Assembly: GCA_007844125.1 (NCBI GenBank)
Contig: CM017559.1
Coordinates: 28,724,652-28,788,651 of the forward strand
DNA: 64,000 nucleotides
Reading direction: 5' to 3'
DNA from: Sinonovacula constricta
Lineage: Eukaryota; Mollusca; Bivalvia; Cardiida; Solecurtidae
Shown piece by piece: positions 1-12,500 of this stretch (positions within the stretch are counted from its first letter, which is position 1; each line of letters begins with the position of its first letter). Both the position numbers and the translations under genes were made by a program. The notes below the pieces were generated by a model. It was not told the origin of the DNA, ran no database searches, and saw only the letters and a program-made list of their open reading frames with translations.

Positions 1-1039
1 ATGCAGTAATATCCCAATGCACTTCATATAAATAATGAATTCCATGTTGTAGATCTGTAGATTATTTTTTTTTCTGAAGTTTTCACTCAAATTTGGTGGC
101 AGGATGCTTTTTCAAGATGTAATCACAAAGAATTGCTCTTCTACATACTTGCAGCCAAGCTGCCATATTAGAAAGCAGCATTACTATGTCATTAAATAAC
201 AACATTCACCCAGCTCAACCTTCTTTTTACTGACTGTCAACTAGTGTAAAGTTGAATTGGGCATATACGGTTAACTAGATATAATAAAAGTAATGTGGCA
301 AACACAGACCTGTACACAAATCATGAAGACAGTTTTAAATACATCTGTTGAGGATTGAAAGAGAAAAGATTAAGGAAGCATCGATATGATAACAGAAACC
401 TGAATAAAATTACTCATTATAACTTTTTTTCCTTTAGTGATTGAACTTATAATAAATCATTACAAATTGTTAAGTGTATTGTCTCTATGAGATATAGACA
501 CATTGAAAAAAATTGTTTTAAAACAAGTATTTCCAACAGACTCAACACATGACTTTATTTGAATTCTTGTATAGCAACACTGCATTTTGAACTACATTTT
601 AATATCCAATCAAGATGGAAATGACCTGAATTATTTAAGGCAACATTAACATGTCAGTGACCTTAAACTTGAGCAATATTACCATGTATTGCTGAATTTC
701 CATTATAAAGAATTCACAAGAGAAGACATCAGCAGTTTTGCAATTTCTATTAGTTAAATTGGTGGCAGATAACATTGGTGTATTGGAATTGGAACATATG
801 ACATAATATACAGTTTACAATGAACACATGCAAAGCCGCAAGGGTTATCTCCTCTGAAATTTTGAGTATGACTGCACCATGCACGTTATACTTGTGTAGC
901 AATTTAATGATAGTCCAGTGTTTTACTATATATAATAAACTTGCGTTCTTTTATTCAGCACAATATAAAAATATAAAGTATGTTAAGTAAAACAAGTGTA
1001 TTGTAATCAATCATATACTAAAGCACTTGTTTAGCCATT
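1..1039. other. No feature seen
   Basis: AT-rich sequence without recognisable exon or repeat. Confidence 0.5.
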
Positions 1040-1240
1040 CTTGATGGGTGTCCATGGGTGAGTAAGTCACTGGCTTTTAACTTATCATCTACCTACCAGT
1101 CCCAGTTGGGGCGAGAACTTTCATGTGAGGAGGTTTTCCAGTATACCTACTGTGCACCAGAAGTCTGGGGTCCTCCTCCGGCGATAATTAGCTGGATGTC
1201 GATTATATGACCTTAAATGTATTGATGCCATAGAACAAAA
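1040..1240 (+). mobile_element. Degenerate family C-related SINE
   Basis: 'ggggcgagaactttcatgtg', 'ggtcctcctccggcgataat' and 'agctggatgtcgattatatg' follow the family body. The tRNA head is unrecognisable. Confidence 0.5.
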
Positions 1241-2367
1241 TACAAACAAACAATAACCATACAGGGATGATTAATTCATAATCATGAAGATTTTAAGCGC
1301 TAAAGGGAGTGGACGTTTGGATGTTTCAACAACAGAATTCTACTTTTCAATTTAGTAAGAAGCATAAGTCTGCAAATATACTAAACAAAAAAAAATAAAA
1401 TAAACTAATACTGCTTGTTTTGAGTTTTGGTGACTTGAAATGATTATATAAATCTCACAGTAAGTATTAAGGTCATAAAACTGCCATGACAAGGTGTCCT
1501 GTTCTGGGATCAGCTGCAAGGCTTGTATTCCTAACCAATCAATTGCTTTTCACATTGGTATGTGTGTCATATGGCACACCTTACTCCCCACCATGTGGTT
1601 ACATCATGTCCTCCACGCAACTCCAACATGTGACCATGTTCAGTACTTGGTATAGAACACAAGGTAAACTTTAAAGTTGCGTAGCTTCAGATGACTTGCG
1701 TTCCTTTTTTTTCAAGTACTGAACATTTTATGAGAAATACAGATTGCACTGTCAGTATGGCATGCGTTGAACAGTGTAGTCATTTACAGTGTAGTTAAAT
1801 CTGATAACTTATTCTATAAGCAATAAAATAAGTAAATAGTGTTGATAAGTATTAAAGGACATATGTGTACTGATGTATGTTTCCATAAGTAGCAATATAT
1901 ACCACTAAAGCATTTCTACTTGGTTCATATATCTATGAATTAATGTTATAAATACTATCAACATTAATTTTATGTTAAGGCATTTGCTTAATTTCATACA
2001 TATTCAGTTACTACTTGTTGTGTAAAAATGTACAGCATATACACAAATCTGAGATTGTATTCTATCTGATATCTGCTGAAAATCATGTTTTTTCATGGGT
2101 CTGTTAAATGAAAAATGAGATATCTACTGCAATGGATGTGTGTATTTTTGCTTTTGAACTTAATGGTGTTTGTAATTAAACTGTTATATGCATGTATTGT
2201 ACCTACTTTCTACACATTGAAGTAATATATTTATGTATACCAGCTGTGTAGTTGGTGGTGACATAGTCAACTCCATGCCTAGTCAAATGGAAGTCCTTAA
2301 ACATAGAACTGGTGTACACTTTCTAGAGTTATTTATGAAAAAGTTTTGTATTGGGCTTACTACCATA
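1241..2367. other. No feature seen
   Basis: AT-rich flank of the 26-bp satellite. A 62-codon frame at 1486-1674 has no recognisable family. Confidence 0.5.
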
Positions 2368-5355
2368 CCAGATGTACAAAACAAACTATCATACCAGATG
2401 TACAAAACAAACTATCATACCAGATGTACAAAACTATCATTCCAGATGTACAAAACAAACTATCATACCAGATGTACAAAACAAACTATCATACCAGATG
2501 TACAAAACAAACTATCATACCAGATGTACAAAACAAACTATCATACCAGATGTACAAAACTATCATTCCAGATGTACAAAACAAACTATCATACCAGATG
2601 TACAAAACTATCATTCCAGATGTACAAAACAAACTATCATTCCAGATGTACAAAACAAACTATCATACCAGATGTACAAAACTGTCATTCCAGATGTACA
2701 AAACAAACTATCATACCAGATGTACAAAACAAACTATCATACCAGATGTACAAAACTATCATTCCAGATGTACAAAACTATCATTCCAGATGTACAAAAC
2801 TATCATACCAGATGTACAAAACAAACTATCATACCAGATGTACAAAACTATTATACCAGAAGTACAAAACAAACTATCATACCAGAGGTACAAAACAAAC
2901 TATCATACCAGATGTACAAAACTATAATTCCAGATGTACAAAACAAACTATCATACCAGATGTACAAAACAAACTATCATACCAGATGTACAAAACTATC
3001 ATTCCAGATGTACAAAACAAACTATCATACCAGATGTACAAAACAAACTATCATACCAGATGTACAAAACAAACTATTATACCAGATGTACAAAACAAAC
3101 TATCATACCAGAGGTACAAAACAAACTATCATACCAGATGTACAAAACAATCATACCAGATGTACAAAACAAACTATCATACCAGAGGTACAAAACAAAC
3201 TATCATACCAGAGGTACAAAACAAACTATCATACCAGATGTACAAAACAATCATACCAGATGTACAAAACAAACTATCATACCAGAGGTACAAAACAAAC
3301 TATCATACCAGAGGTACAAAACAAACTATCATACCAGATGTACAAAACAATCATACCAGATGTACAAAACAAACTATCATACCAGAGGTACAAAACAAAC
3401 TATCATACCAGATGTACAAAACAATCATACCAGATGTACAAAACAAACAATCATACTAGATGTACAAAACAAACTATCATACCAGAGGTACAAAACAAAC
3501 TATCATACTAGATGTAGAAAACAAACTATTTTACCAGAGGTACAAAACAAACTATTATACCAGATGTACAAAACAAACAATCATACCAGATGTACAAAAC
3601 AAACAATCATACCAGAAGTACAAAACAAACTATTATACCAGATGCACAAAACAAACTATCATACCAGATGTACAAAACAAACTATTATACCAGATGTACA
3701 AAACAAACTATCATACCAGATGTACAAAACAAACTATCATACCAGATGTAACAAACAAACTATCATACCAGATGTACAAAAACAAACTATCATACTAGAT
3801 GTACAAAACAAAAATATTATACCAGATGTACAAAACAAACTATCATACCAGATGTACAAAACAAACTATTATACCAGATGTACAAAACAAACTATCATAC
3901 CAGATGTACAAAACAAACTATTATACCAGATGTACAAAACAAACTATTATACCAGATGTACAAAACAAACTATCATACCAGAGGTACAAAACAAACTATC
4001 ATACCAGAGGTACAAAACAAACTATCATACCAGAGGTACAAAACAAACAATCATACCAGATGTACACAACAAACAATCATACCAGATGTACAAAACAAAC
4101 TATCATACCAGATGTACAAAACAAACAATCATACCAGATGTACAAAACAAACTATCATACCAGATGTACAAAACAAACTATCATACCAGATGTACAAAAC
4201 AAACTATCATACCAGATGTACAAAACAAACTATCGTACCAGATGTACAAAACTATCATACCAGATGTACAAAACAAACTATCATACCAGAGGTACAAAAC
4301 AAACTATCATGCCAGATGTACAAAACAATCATACCAGATGTACAAAACAAACTATCATACCAGAGGTACAAAACAAACTATCATACCAGATGTAGAAAAC
4401 AAACTATTTTACCAGATGTACAAAACAAATTATTATACCAGATGTACAAAACAAACTATTTTACCAGAGGTACAAAACAAACTATCATACCAGAGGTACA
4501 AAACAAACTATTATACCAGATCTACAAAACAAACTACCATACCAGAGGTACAAAACAAACTATTATACCAGATGTACAAAACAATCATACCAGATGTACA
4601 AAACAAACTATCATACCAGATGTACAAAACAAACAATCATACCAGATGTACAAAACAAACAATCATACCAGATGTACAAAACAAACAATCATACCAGATG
4701 TACACAACAAACAATCATACCAGAAGTACAAAACAAACTATTATACCAGATGTACTAAACAAACTATTATACCAGAAGTACAAAACAAGCTATTATACCA
4801 GATGTACAAAACAAACTATCATACCAGATGTACAAAACAAACTATCATACCAGATGTACAAAACAAACAATCATACCAGAGGTACAAAACAAACTATCAT
4901 ACCAGATGTACAAAACAAACAATCATACCAGATGTACAAAACAAACAATCATACCAGAAGTACAAAACAAACTATTATACCAGATGCACAAAACAAACTA
5001 TCATACCAGATGTACAAAACAAACTATCATACCAGATGTACAAAACAAACTATCATACCAGAGGTACAAAACAAACAATCATACCAGAAGTACAAAACAA
5101 ACTATCATACCAGATGTACAACACAAACTATCATACCAGATGTACAAAACAAACTATCATACCAGATGTACAAAACAAACTATCATACCAGAGGTACAAA
5201 ACAAACTATCATACCAGATGTACAAAACAAACTATCATACCAGATGTACAAAACAAACTATCATACCAGATGTACAACACAAACTATCATACCAGATGTA
5301 CAAAACAAACTATCATATTAGATGAACAAAACAAACTATCATACCAGATATACAT
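2368..5355 (+). repeat. Satellite array, 26-bp unit (about 115-120 copies)
   Basis: Unit ataccagatgtacaaaac + aaactatc (26 bp), with frequent 22-bp variants lacking 'aaac', and point variants (gaggt, gaagt, attat). Since 26 is not a multiple of 3 and the unit contains no stop triplet, all three plus frames stay open for up to 795 codons (NYHTRCTKQTIIPDVQNKL...). These are not genes. The minus strand is closed by TGA/TAG in each unit. Confidence 0.97.
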
Positions 5356-5450
5356 ATAATAATATTCTGTTATTCCAGTTTTTGCTTTATATTACATACT
5401 TTTTTTAAGGCCCTCAGGAAAGATTGGAGTTATCCATCTATGTAGCCTCA

Positions 5451-5537
5451 TTAACCCACTACCTGCTGGAAACACATTGTTCACTCCATTAACATAAAAT
5501 ACACCATACCCTTATGATGTTTCCAGCAAGTAAAGGG
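5451..5537. mobile_element. Short TTAA-type MITE
   Basis: It starts TTAACCCACTACCTGCTGG and ends with the inverted ccagcaagtaaaggg. The arms CCTGCTGGAAACA / TGTTTCCAGCAAG pair almost perfectly. The right TTAA is not preserved. A single left end of the same family is at 33648. Confidence 0.6.
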
Positions 5538-6466
5538 ACACATACAGCCATCAGCATTGAACAAGTTAAAAATAAACATAAACACATCCATTGTCGTAGT
5601 TTGTTATTGCACATGATCTATAAGTACTGTCACTAATCAGTAACAATTTGTTGTGATGGATTGTCCTGTTCTCTGCAATTGACTATTGTAAGTCACTGAG
5701 TAATTGTCAAGTTCGTAAGTTATTATGTATAGTGTGTAGTTATTTATGGATGATAAACAGAAGGATTAAAGTGTCTGTCAATAAAGTTGTAAAATAATGA
5801 CTTCTAAGGTTATCAAAAAAAAATGGGGAATCGGAGAGGGTTTCATTTAATTGTTAACCTATATAATATGAAGTGTGTTTATTTTTCATATTTTGCTATT
5901 TAGTGTTTGTGGTATAGCATTGTTTGATATCCACAAAGGGAGATGTATTAAATATACCTAGGATAAAGTAATGAAGTTTTTTAGCTGGCATTTTTTTTTA
6001 GAAAAATCATACAGTATGTTGTCATGAGGAACTTTTTTTAACCAAACACAGTCCTTATAAAGGTTATTATAATAACTTAATACATCTTTCCTTGTTAATA
6101 TCTTGCATTTAATTTTTTTTTTTTTTTACAATGAATTTATGTATATTTAAAGAATATGCAATACTTTTTTAAAATGGTACCTCTAATTTTTATAGTTATT
6201 TTATTGTCATATTAGAACTTAAGGATAAAGATCAAAAGAGGTGTTGAAGAAATTGATGCTGCAAGGCCTGCTTAAATGTTCGGCCTTAATTATACAGCTA
6301 TTTTCAAATAACAGACTTGCCTTTTCAATGGAAAGTTGGATCAAAGGCTCGCTATTTCTGTTGTTGTTACAATATGTCTGTCCCATAGCTCAGTTCACAG
6401 GCAAGAAAAATATCAACAGTCAAATATGCACAGCTGATAGATATAACGCTAAGAATAAATTATTTT
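5538..6466. other. Upstream region of maspardin
   Basis: AT-rich, T-runs. The promoter and any 5' non-coding exon of maspardin may lie here or beyond the satellite; no clear core promoter was recognised. Confidence 0.4.
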
Positions 6467-6507
6467 AGATTTCCCAGTGTTCAGCCACAACCTATTGAGT
6501 CAGTACC

Positions 6508-6516
6508 ATGAACTGA
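6508..6516 (+). promoter_or_regulatory. Possible two-codon upstream ORF before the maspardin start
   Basis: ATG-AAC-TGA lies 7 nt before the maspardin ATG. If the transcript begins upstream of it, this minimal uORF could reduce or delay initiation at the main start. Its presence in the mRNA is inferred. Confidence 0.3.
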
Positions 6517-6523
6517 CACAGAG

Positions 6524-6586
6524 ATGGGAGAAATACGGAACAGTCAGGAGTACCAGAGCTTCAGGAGTTCAGTTCCACAGAAAAAG
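6524..6586 (+). CDS. SPG21: Maspardin exon 1 (residues 1-21)
   Basis: The exon runs from the ATG to a strong donor (AAG|gtaagc) in phase 0. It encodes the conserved N-terminus [13 protein letters not shown] and ends in PQKK. A splice acceptor just upstream (AG at 6467-6468 or 6476-6477, after a T-rich tract) suggests that this exon also carries part of the 5' UTR and that an upstream non-coding exon exists. I could not locate that exon. Confidence 0.93.
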
Positions 6587-9500
6587 GTAAGCATTTAGTT
6601 GCTAAGTTAAAAAAGGTCTTGAATTGGCACAGAAAAGGGTGAAATTTTAGTATAAAATAGTTAAATATTAGTTTTATAATAAAAAAGAGCTTTTAAATTA
6701 GCATAGACAAGCCTGAAGAATGAAAGTTAAGTCACATGACTATAAAGAGCTTCTGAATTAGGACAGAAAAAGTTGAAAGTTGTGTCTCATGGTTGTTGTT
6801 AGCTTTTAAATTAAAATCTAAAGCATCCAATTTGTACATGGGTTAAATTACCGGTGTATTATGTAGTCTTGGATTGATCTTTAGTTAATATACAATCAGA
6901 TATGAAGTAACAGGGTTATATTGGAGTCATGATGGTCAGTCAGTCTGCCAGTCTGTTGATGTGTTTGTCTGTTGATGAAATTCGTCCGCACTATTTCTCG
7001 GCTATCGATGGTTGGATTTGAGGAAACTTCACAGGATTGATAACTACCAAGGCTAATTTCACTTATTGATAGCAGGTCATGATTGGCTTTATTTTAAATG
7101 AGTTATTACCCATTGTTATCTGTATAATTTTTTTGGTGCGATGTAACAACAAACAATACAAAAACATTACCTTTACAAACTGTGACAACATAAAAACTTA
7201 GGTTATTCATCATTTTTAATGAAAGTTCTTTTTTAACTGCATGTTATCATTTTCCCAATATTTGATGTATAGTGACAGCTGTTTCAAACTGTTCAGTGTG
7301 TATGTAAATCAAAAAAAATAAAACAGAATAATATCCAAGTCATTTGCATGTTATTTGGCTTGAACAGTATAGAAATTGATTGCCCTGGTCAGATGAGTAT
7401 ATGATTGTTGATGAAGCATTAACCATTTACTAGTATATGCGCCTTCCCATCACCCCCACACACCCCATCCATCAACAAAAAGAAAAAAAAAGACTTGAGC
7501 ACCAAGAGAAGTAGTGTGTGGAGAGTTTATCTGACTATTAATGAACACTACAATATACTTTATAAGTAGTTCTTGTTAATCATGGGCTTGCATATTATTC
7601 TTGACAACCTCAACACTTTCAGCTTGTAGTTGATGATGATGATCGTAAGGAGTGGGTGTTATATGACACTGGGCCCCGGGAGGTTCGATGCCCATTGATA
7701 TGTCTGCCGCCAGCCAGTGGCACCGCCGATGTGTTCTTCAGACAGCTGCTGTCCCTCTCAACAGCGGGATACAGGGTCATAGCTGTATGTGTCTTTTGCT
7801 TGTCTACTTTATTTGGCGGGTAAAATATAAAAACGTTTGTTGATTATGTCTGCTTTGACTATTGTCAAAAAACTTGTTATTCAGTAACCACTTGTAAAAC
7901 ATTTGGTTTGAAAAAGCCTTAAATGGGAAGTAGCTATTGGGTTGACACAACATTAGTTGAACTCTATGAGTACAAGTTAAACAAAAACAGCTTTAAATTA
8001 TTGTTAACCCCAAATTACTATGAGCAAACATAAAGTTGTGTAAAGCATCAACACTATGTAAAGAAGCTCAAAGATGTATTTATTTTTTTATTTTATCAAA
8101 AATGACATGTAACAGTATATTCAATTAGCGTAAACATAATACACATTTTATATGATGTAACTTCATAACTTAAAATATTATCTAAGTATATACAACCCAT
8201 AGTGCTAAAGCTTGCTTTACACATTCTATTCATTATACTGGGCAACCAAAAACATGGCACATAGTCTTTCTGGACTGTGTCACTCGGGACGGCTCCCTTT
8301 CATACAGAGGCCTATAAGGAACATATTTTACACTTAATACTGGTATTGCCTTTACCAGTATCAGAGTTCAAAGTGCATAATTTAAATTGAGATAATTTAG
8401 ATTTAAGAAGCCCTATAGATTAAAATATCTAAGAAAGAAAATTATTGTGTGCATTGAAAATGGGCAAGGCAGAAATGTTGATTGCGAGTGACCCCATGTG
8501 TTGAGTCATTAAATAAATTCATCAAATACAAGTGTAAATTAACTTAATTTTTGGATTATATGTTTAAATAACTAACTGAACGTCCTAGTGTCAGTAAGTA
8601 ATTGTCTTTGTTTTTTATGTTTCAAATATTTTAGTTTTGTATCTCTTTAAGTTAAAAATGGACTGGATTTCATCATCAAAAGTAGTGCAAATATTAGCAA
8701 CCTTGAAAGTAAGCTTTTAACCCTACTGTTTTTTTCTGCTTATGTTGTAGAATTAAGGTGATGTAGGATCTATAATGTCTATTTTAACACCTGCACTAAA
8801 TGATCTTATGCACAACATTGGACTACAAGGGTAATGATTGACCTAAACCCATCTATGACCTTAATATGTTGGAATTTAATGATAAAATAATTGTTTCATT
8901 TCAGGTAGAGTATCCAATCTACTGGACCATGAGAGAGTTCTGTGAAGGCTTTAAGAAATTATTGGATCACTTACAGCTAGATAAGGTATGGTGAGATGGT
9001 GATGTTGATGATGGTGGTAAAACTGATTTTTGATGATGATTAATCTGATTAGTTTAAATTAATCATGCTTAGTTATCATGAGATATATGAAACATAATCA
9101 TCGCTCAGTCAATTAAGATAATTAAATTCCTTGCATCAATAAAATGTTTTTCATCTATGTTGAACACATTTTGCAATGTTAAATATTTGTCAAATTGTTT
9201 ACTTACTCTGAGATCTGTACAAAAACTGCAGGCATTTGAGTTGCACACCAGAGCAATGGTGTTTTTGAGCCCAACGCTCCCTTGTCGTAAAATTTGCTCC
9301 AGTATTCGACTTGAGTCCATTAATTTTTGCACTATCCGTTTCAATTACATTTTTGTCTTTATGTCCTCCAACTTCTCGATTAGGGATTTTAATACTCGCA
9401 TTTAATTACTAAGTAGATTTCTCATTGACATCTCTAATTAATACATCATTAATTTTTCTTTTTGTCTTTTATTTTCCAAATTTCTTATTTGGTGATTTCA

Positions 9501-12500
9501 ATATTCAAATTTATTTGCTAAGTCAAGTTGTAATTGACATCTCTAATTAATACATCATTTATTTGTCTTATGCCTTTCTTTTTATTTTTTGTCTTCCAAG
9601 TTCTCGTTAAGTCATTTTAATACTCAAATTTCATTGCTAAGTCGAGTTCTCATTGACATCTCTAATTAACCCTTTCACTGCCATCAAGACGGGTTGACCA
9701 GTCCGCACAACATGGTTAAAATTAGAAAATACAACACTAATATGTGTTCTGTGTTGAAATTTCGAAGCAAGTGTGCTGGTATTTTTCATGCACAATTTTT
9801 GTTTTCTCCATAATAATTCATTGGATGGTATACTCGAATGCTTGGAGAGTGACAGTTCCTGGCAATATGGGTACATATTGGAAATTTAATGCCTGGCAGT
9901 GAAAGGGTTAATGCATCATTTATTTGACTTATACATTTCTGTATGTCATAAATTGTCATAAATTGCATTCACTGTTTATGATGTGACATATTTTTCAACA
10001 GTTGATTTTAGCATTGTTTTCAACTTTAAAAAACTTTTTTTTAGGTCCATATATATGGTGCGTCTCTAGGGGGATTCTTGGCTCAAAAGTTTGCAGAGTA
10101 CACTTCCAAGTCTTCTAGAGTAGCCTCCCTTATCCTGTGTAATTCTTTTTATGAGACAAGTATATTCCAGCAGACCAACTCTGCACCTACGTAAGTTTTA
10201 TGTACCAGCTATATTTAACTTGGTTCCTTTTTAGAAAGTTTCCTTGTTGCAAAATTATAACACCCTAGCTGTTTACTACAAAGTATCAATCCTTGCTATT
10301 TAATGTGGCAGTCTATACTTTTTATGTAATCACACCCTCTCATCTAATTTAGTTTTTCCCAAGAAAGTTGAAGTTAAATCTATTAATAAATGGTAATGAC
10401 TGTGTATAAACCATGCATATTCACTAAACTTGATTGACAGTTATAATAAACTCTGCCTTCATTCCATGCTGTTGACTGAATAGTAGATACCAGCAAAAAT
10501 AAACACTGTCTTCATTTCAAGCTGTTGACTGAATAATAGGTCCCTATATATTTAATGTAAGTTAATTCTAAGTTGCAGCAAGTTTATCACATTTAACTCC
10601 TGAACACTGTATTCATGTATAATGTTATAGTTTTTCTACTGAGGAATTTTTTTGAGTTATCCACCCATCTTTAATAATTGTTTTGGCATTCCACTTACTT
10701 TAGGATTATTTGTTAAGTAATCCTTCAACCATTTGAGAATTTTGTGCTAAGCTGTCCTGTGAAACTTTATTTTTTATCAGATTCTGTTTGTACACTTTTA
10801 CATTTTTCTTCCTTCAACTACTTAACCCAAACTAGAGGTTACTTTTTGACCTTACTGTTTTCCTAAACTAAATTCTATTATAAAAACCTTGTTTTGTTAA
10901 TGTTGTACTATTATGATCAGGCTCTGCATGTACATTGTTAGAAGGCCAAGGGATATAAATACACAGGGAAAGTACTTTTAATAGCTTATCTTTTTAGCTC
11001 ACCTAGGCAATTATTTAGTACACCTGTTCCTTGAGTGGCCTTGTCAAGATTGATCAAGGAACCATTGAAAAACATGGATGCCAGGGTAATGTCCATTTGC
11101 CTGATATGGATGTACAGAAAAACTTTAAAAATCTTGTTAGAAACAAAAAAGACCTAGAGCCTAGAGCTATGTATATGTTTCTTGGGTGACCCTGTTTTAA
11201 GAATCAAAAACCTGGCTGCTACCTTTTTCCATTGATGGCTAGAATGCTAAGTAGTAAAAAATAGAAACTGATGGTGTACCTCTATAGGAATTATTATATT
11301 TTATTTAACATTGCTTATGTTCCCTGCTCACCTTTTCTTAAAGTGTACAGCCCTCAGGTGAGAGATAGAGGGCCATCATGACCCTCCTGTTTTTTGTTCT
11401 CCTCTGAACCTCAAACTTTAATTATTTTTTAAATTCAGAAAGTTACAAGGGCCCAAGGTTAAAACTTCAAGCATCTGATTGGTCCAATCTTAACTGAGTA
11501 AAATATTGACAAATAAGGTGTTTTAGGTTGTTCTCAGACTCAAGCTCAGTTTTTTATAATCTTGGCTCCAGGATGTGTGCATCTGGCTACACTAAGAGTC
11601 TTTCTCGTTCAACAGTACCTGGATATTGTAGAATGAATGTAACGGTGTGTTGTGACTTTAATCTGATAAGACACTATGCCACTCCATCAGGTTCTGGATG
11701 ATGCCAGCACTGTTCCTCAAGAAGATGGTCATGGGCAACTTTGACCGGAGGTTAACGGACCCTGAAATTGCTGATTCCATAGATTTCATGGTGGATAAGG
11801 TAATAAATTTGCACATGCAAGAAACCTTAGCAGGGGTTATAAGATACAACAGTATACCCGTTCATGGCAGTTGTTCATTACATATTACTGAAAAAAACTA
11901 TATGCTTCTAGGTCTGTCAAAAGCAGTAATACTAATATACATGTAGCTTTAAGTTTTCCAATATTTGACTGGACCTGGTAGCACAATTGGCTTCATTTAC
12001 CAGAGATCTTGATTTCGATCCCGGGCCATGACATACCAGTCATTACAAATGGCAGTTGTATAGTTCCCTTGCTAACGCTGAAGTAAATAGAAGGGTAGTT
12101 GCACGACTTGTTGGCCCGGTTTCAGAATAATGTGACAGGGTGTAGTATCATGCCTGGTGTTCATGGCATGTTATACACTGTGAAGACAGCACTGTGTCTG
12201 CTTTGAGTGGACACTGTCATGTAGGACAATAAACCCAGTAAACATAAACATTTACCAATATGTGTTCCAAAATTTAGTTTTTGAAATTAGCACACACCCT
12301 GCCTCAAAGGCTCATGAAAATATGGTGTCTTGTTTGTTTTTGATGATTTTCAACTGTATCCCAATTTTAGGGCAGTAAAACTCATTAATCACATGTAAAA
12401 TGTTCATTCATTTCAAATCTATTAAAAAGAACAATTGGGATTCCTGCTAAAAATAGACATCAACGCCACAGCGAATGATGTGGACGAGTTAAAACGCAAG

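Noticed and set aside
2233..5359. Open frames of 165-795 codons
   Set aside because: They only translate the 26-bp satellite. All three frames give the same repeat peptide, with no unique sequence and no domain.
6241..6468. 75-codon ORF just upstream of maspardin
   Set aside because: It ends at the likely splice acceptor, has no family resemblance and has intron-like composition.
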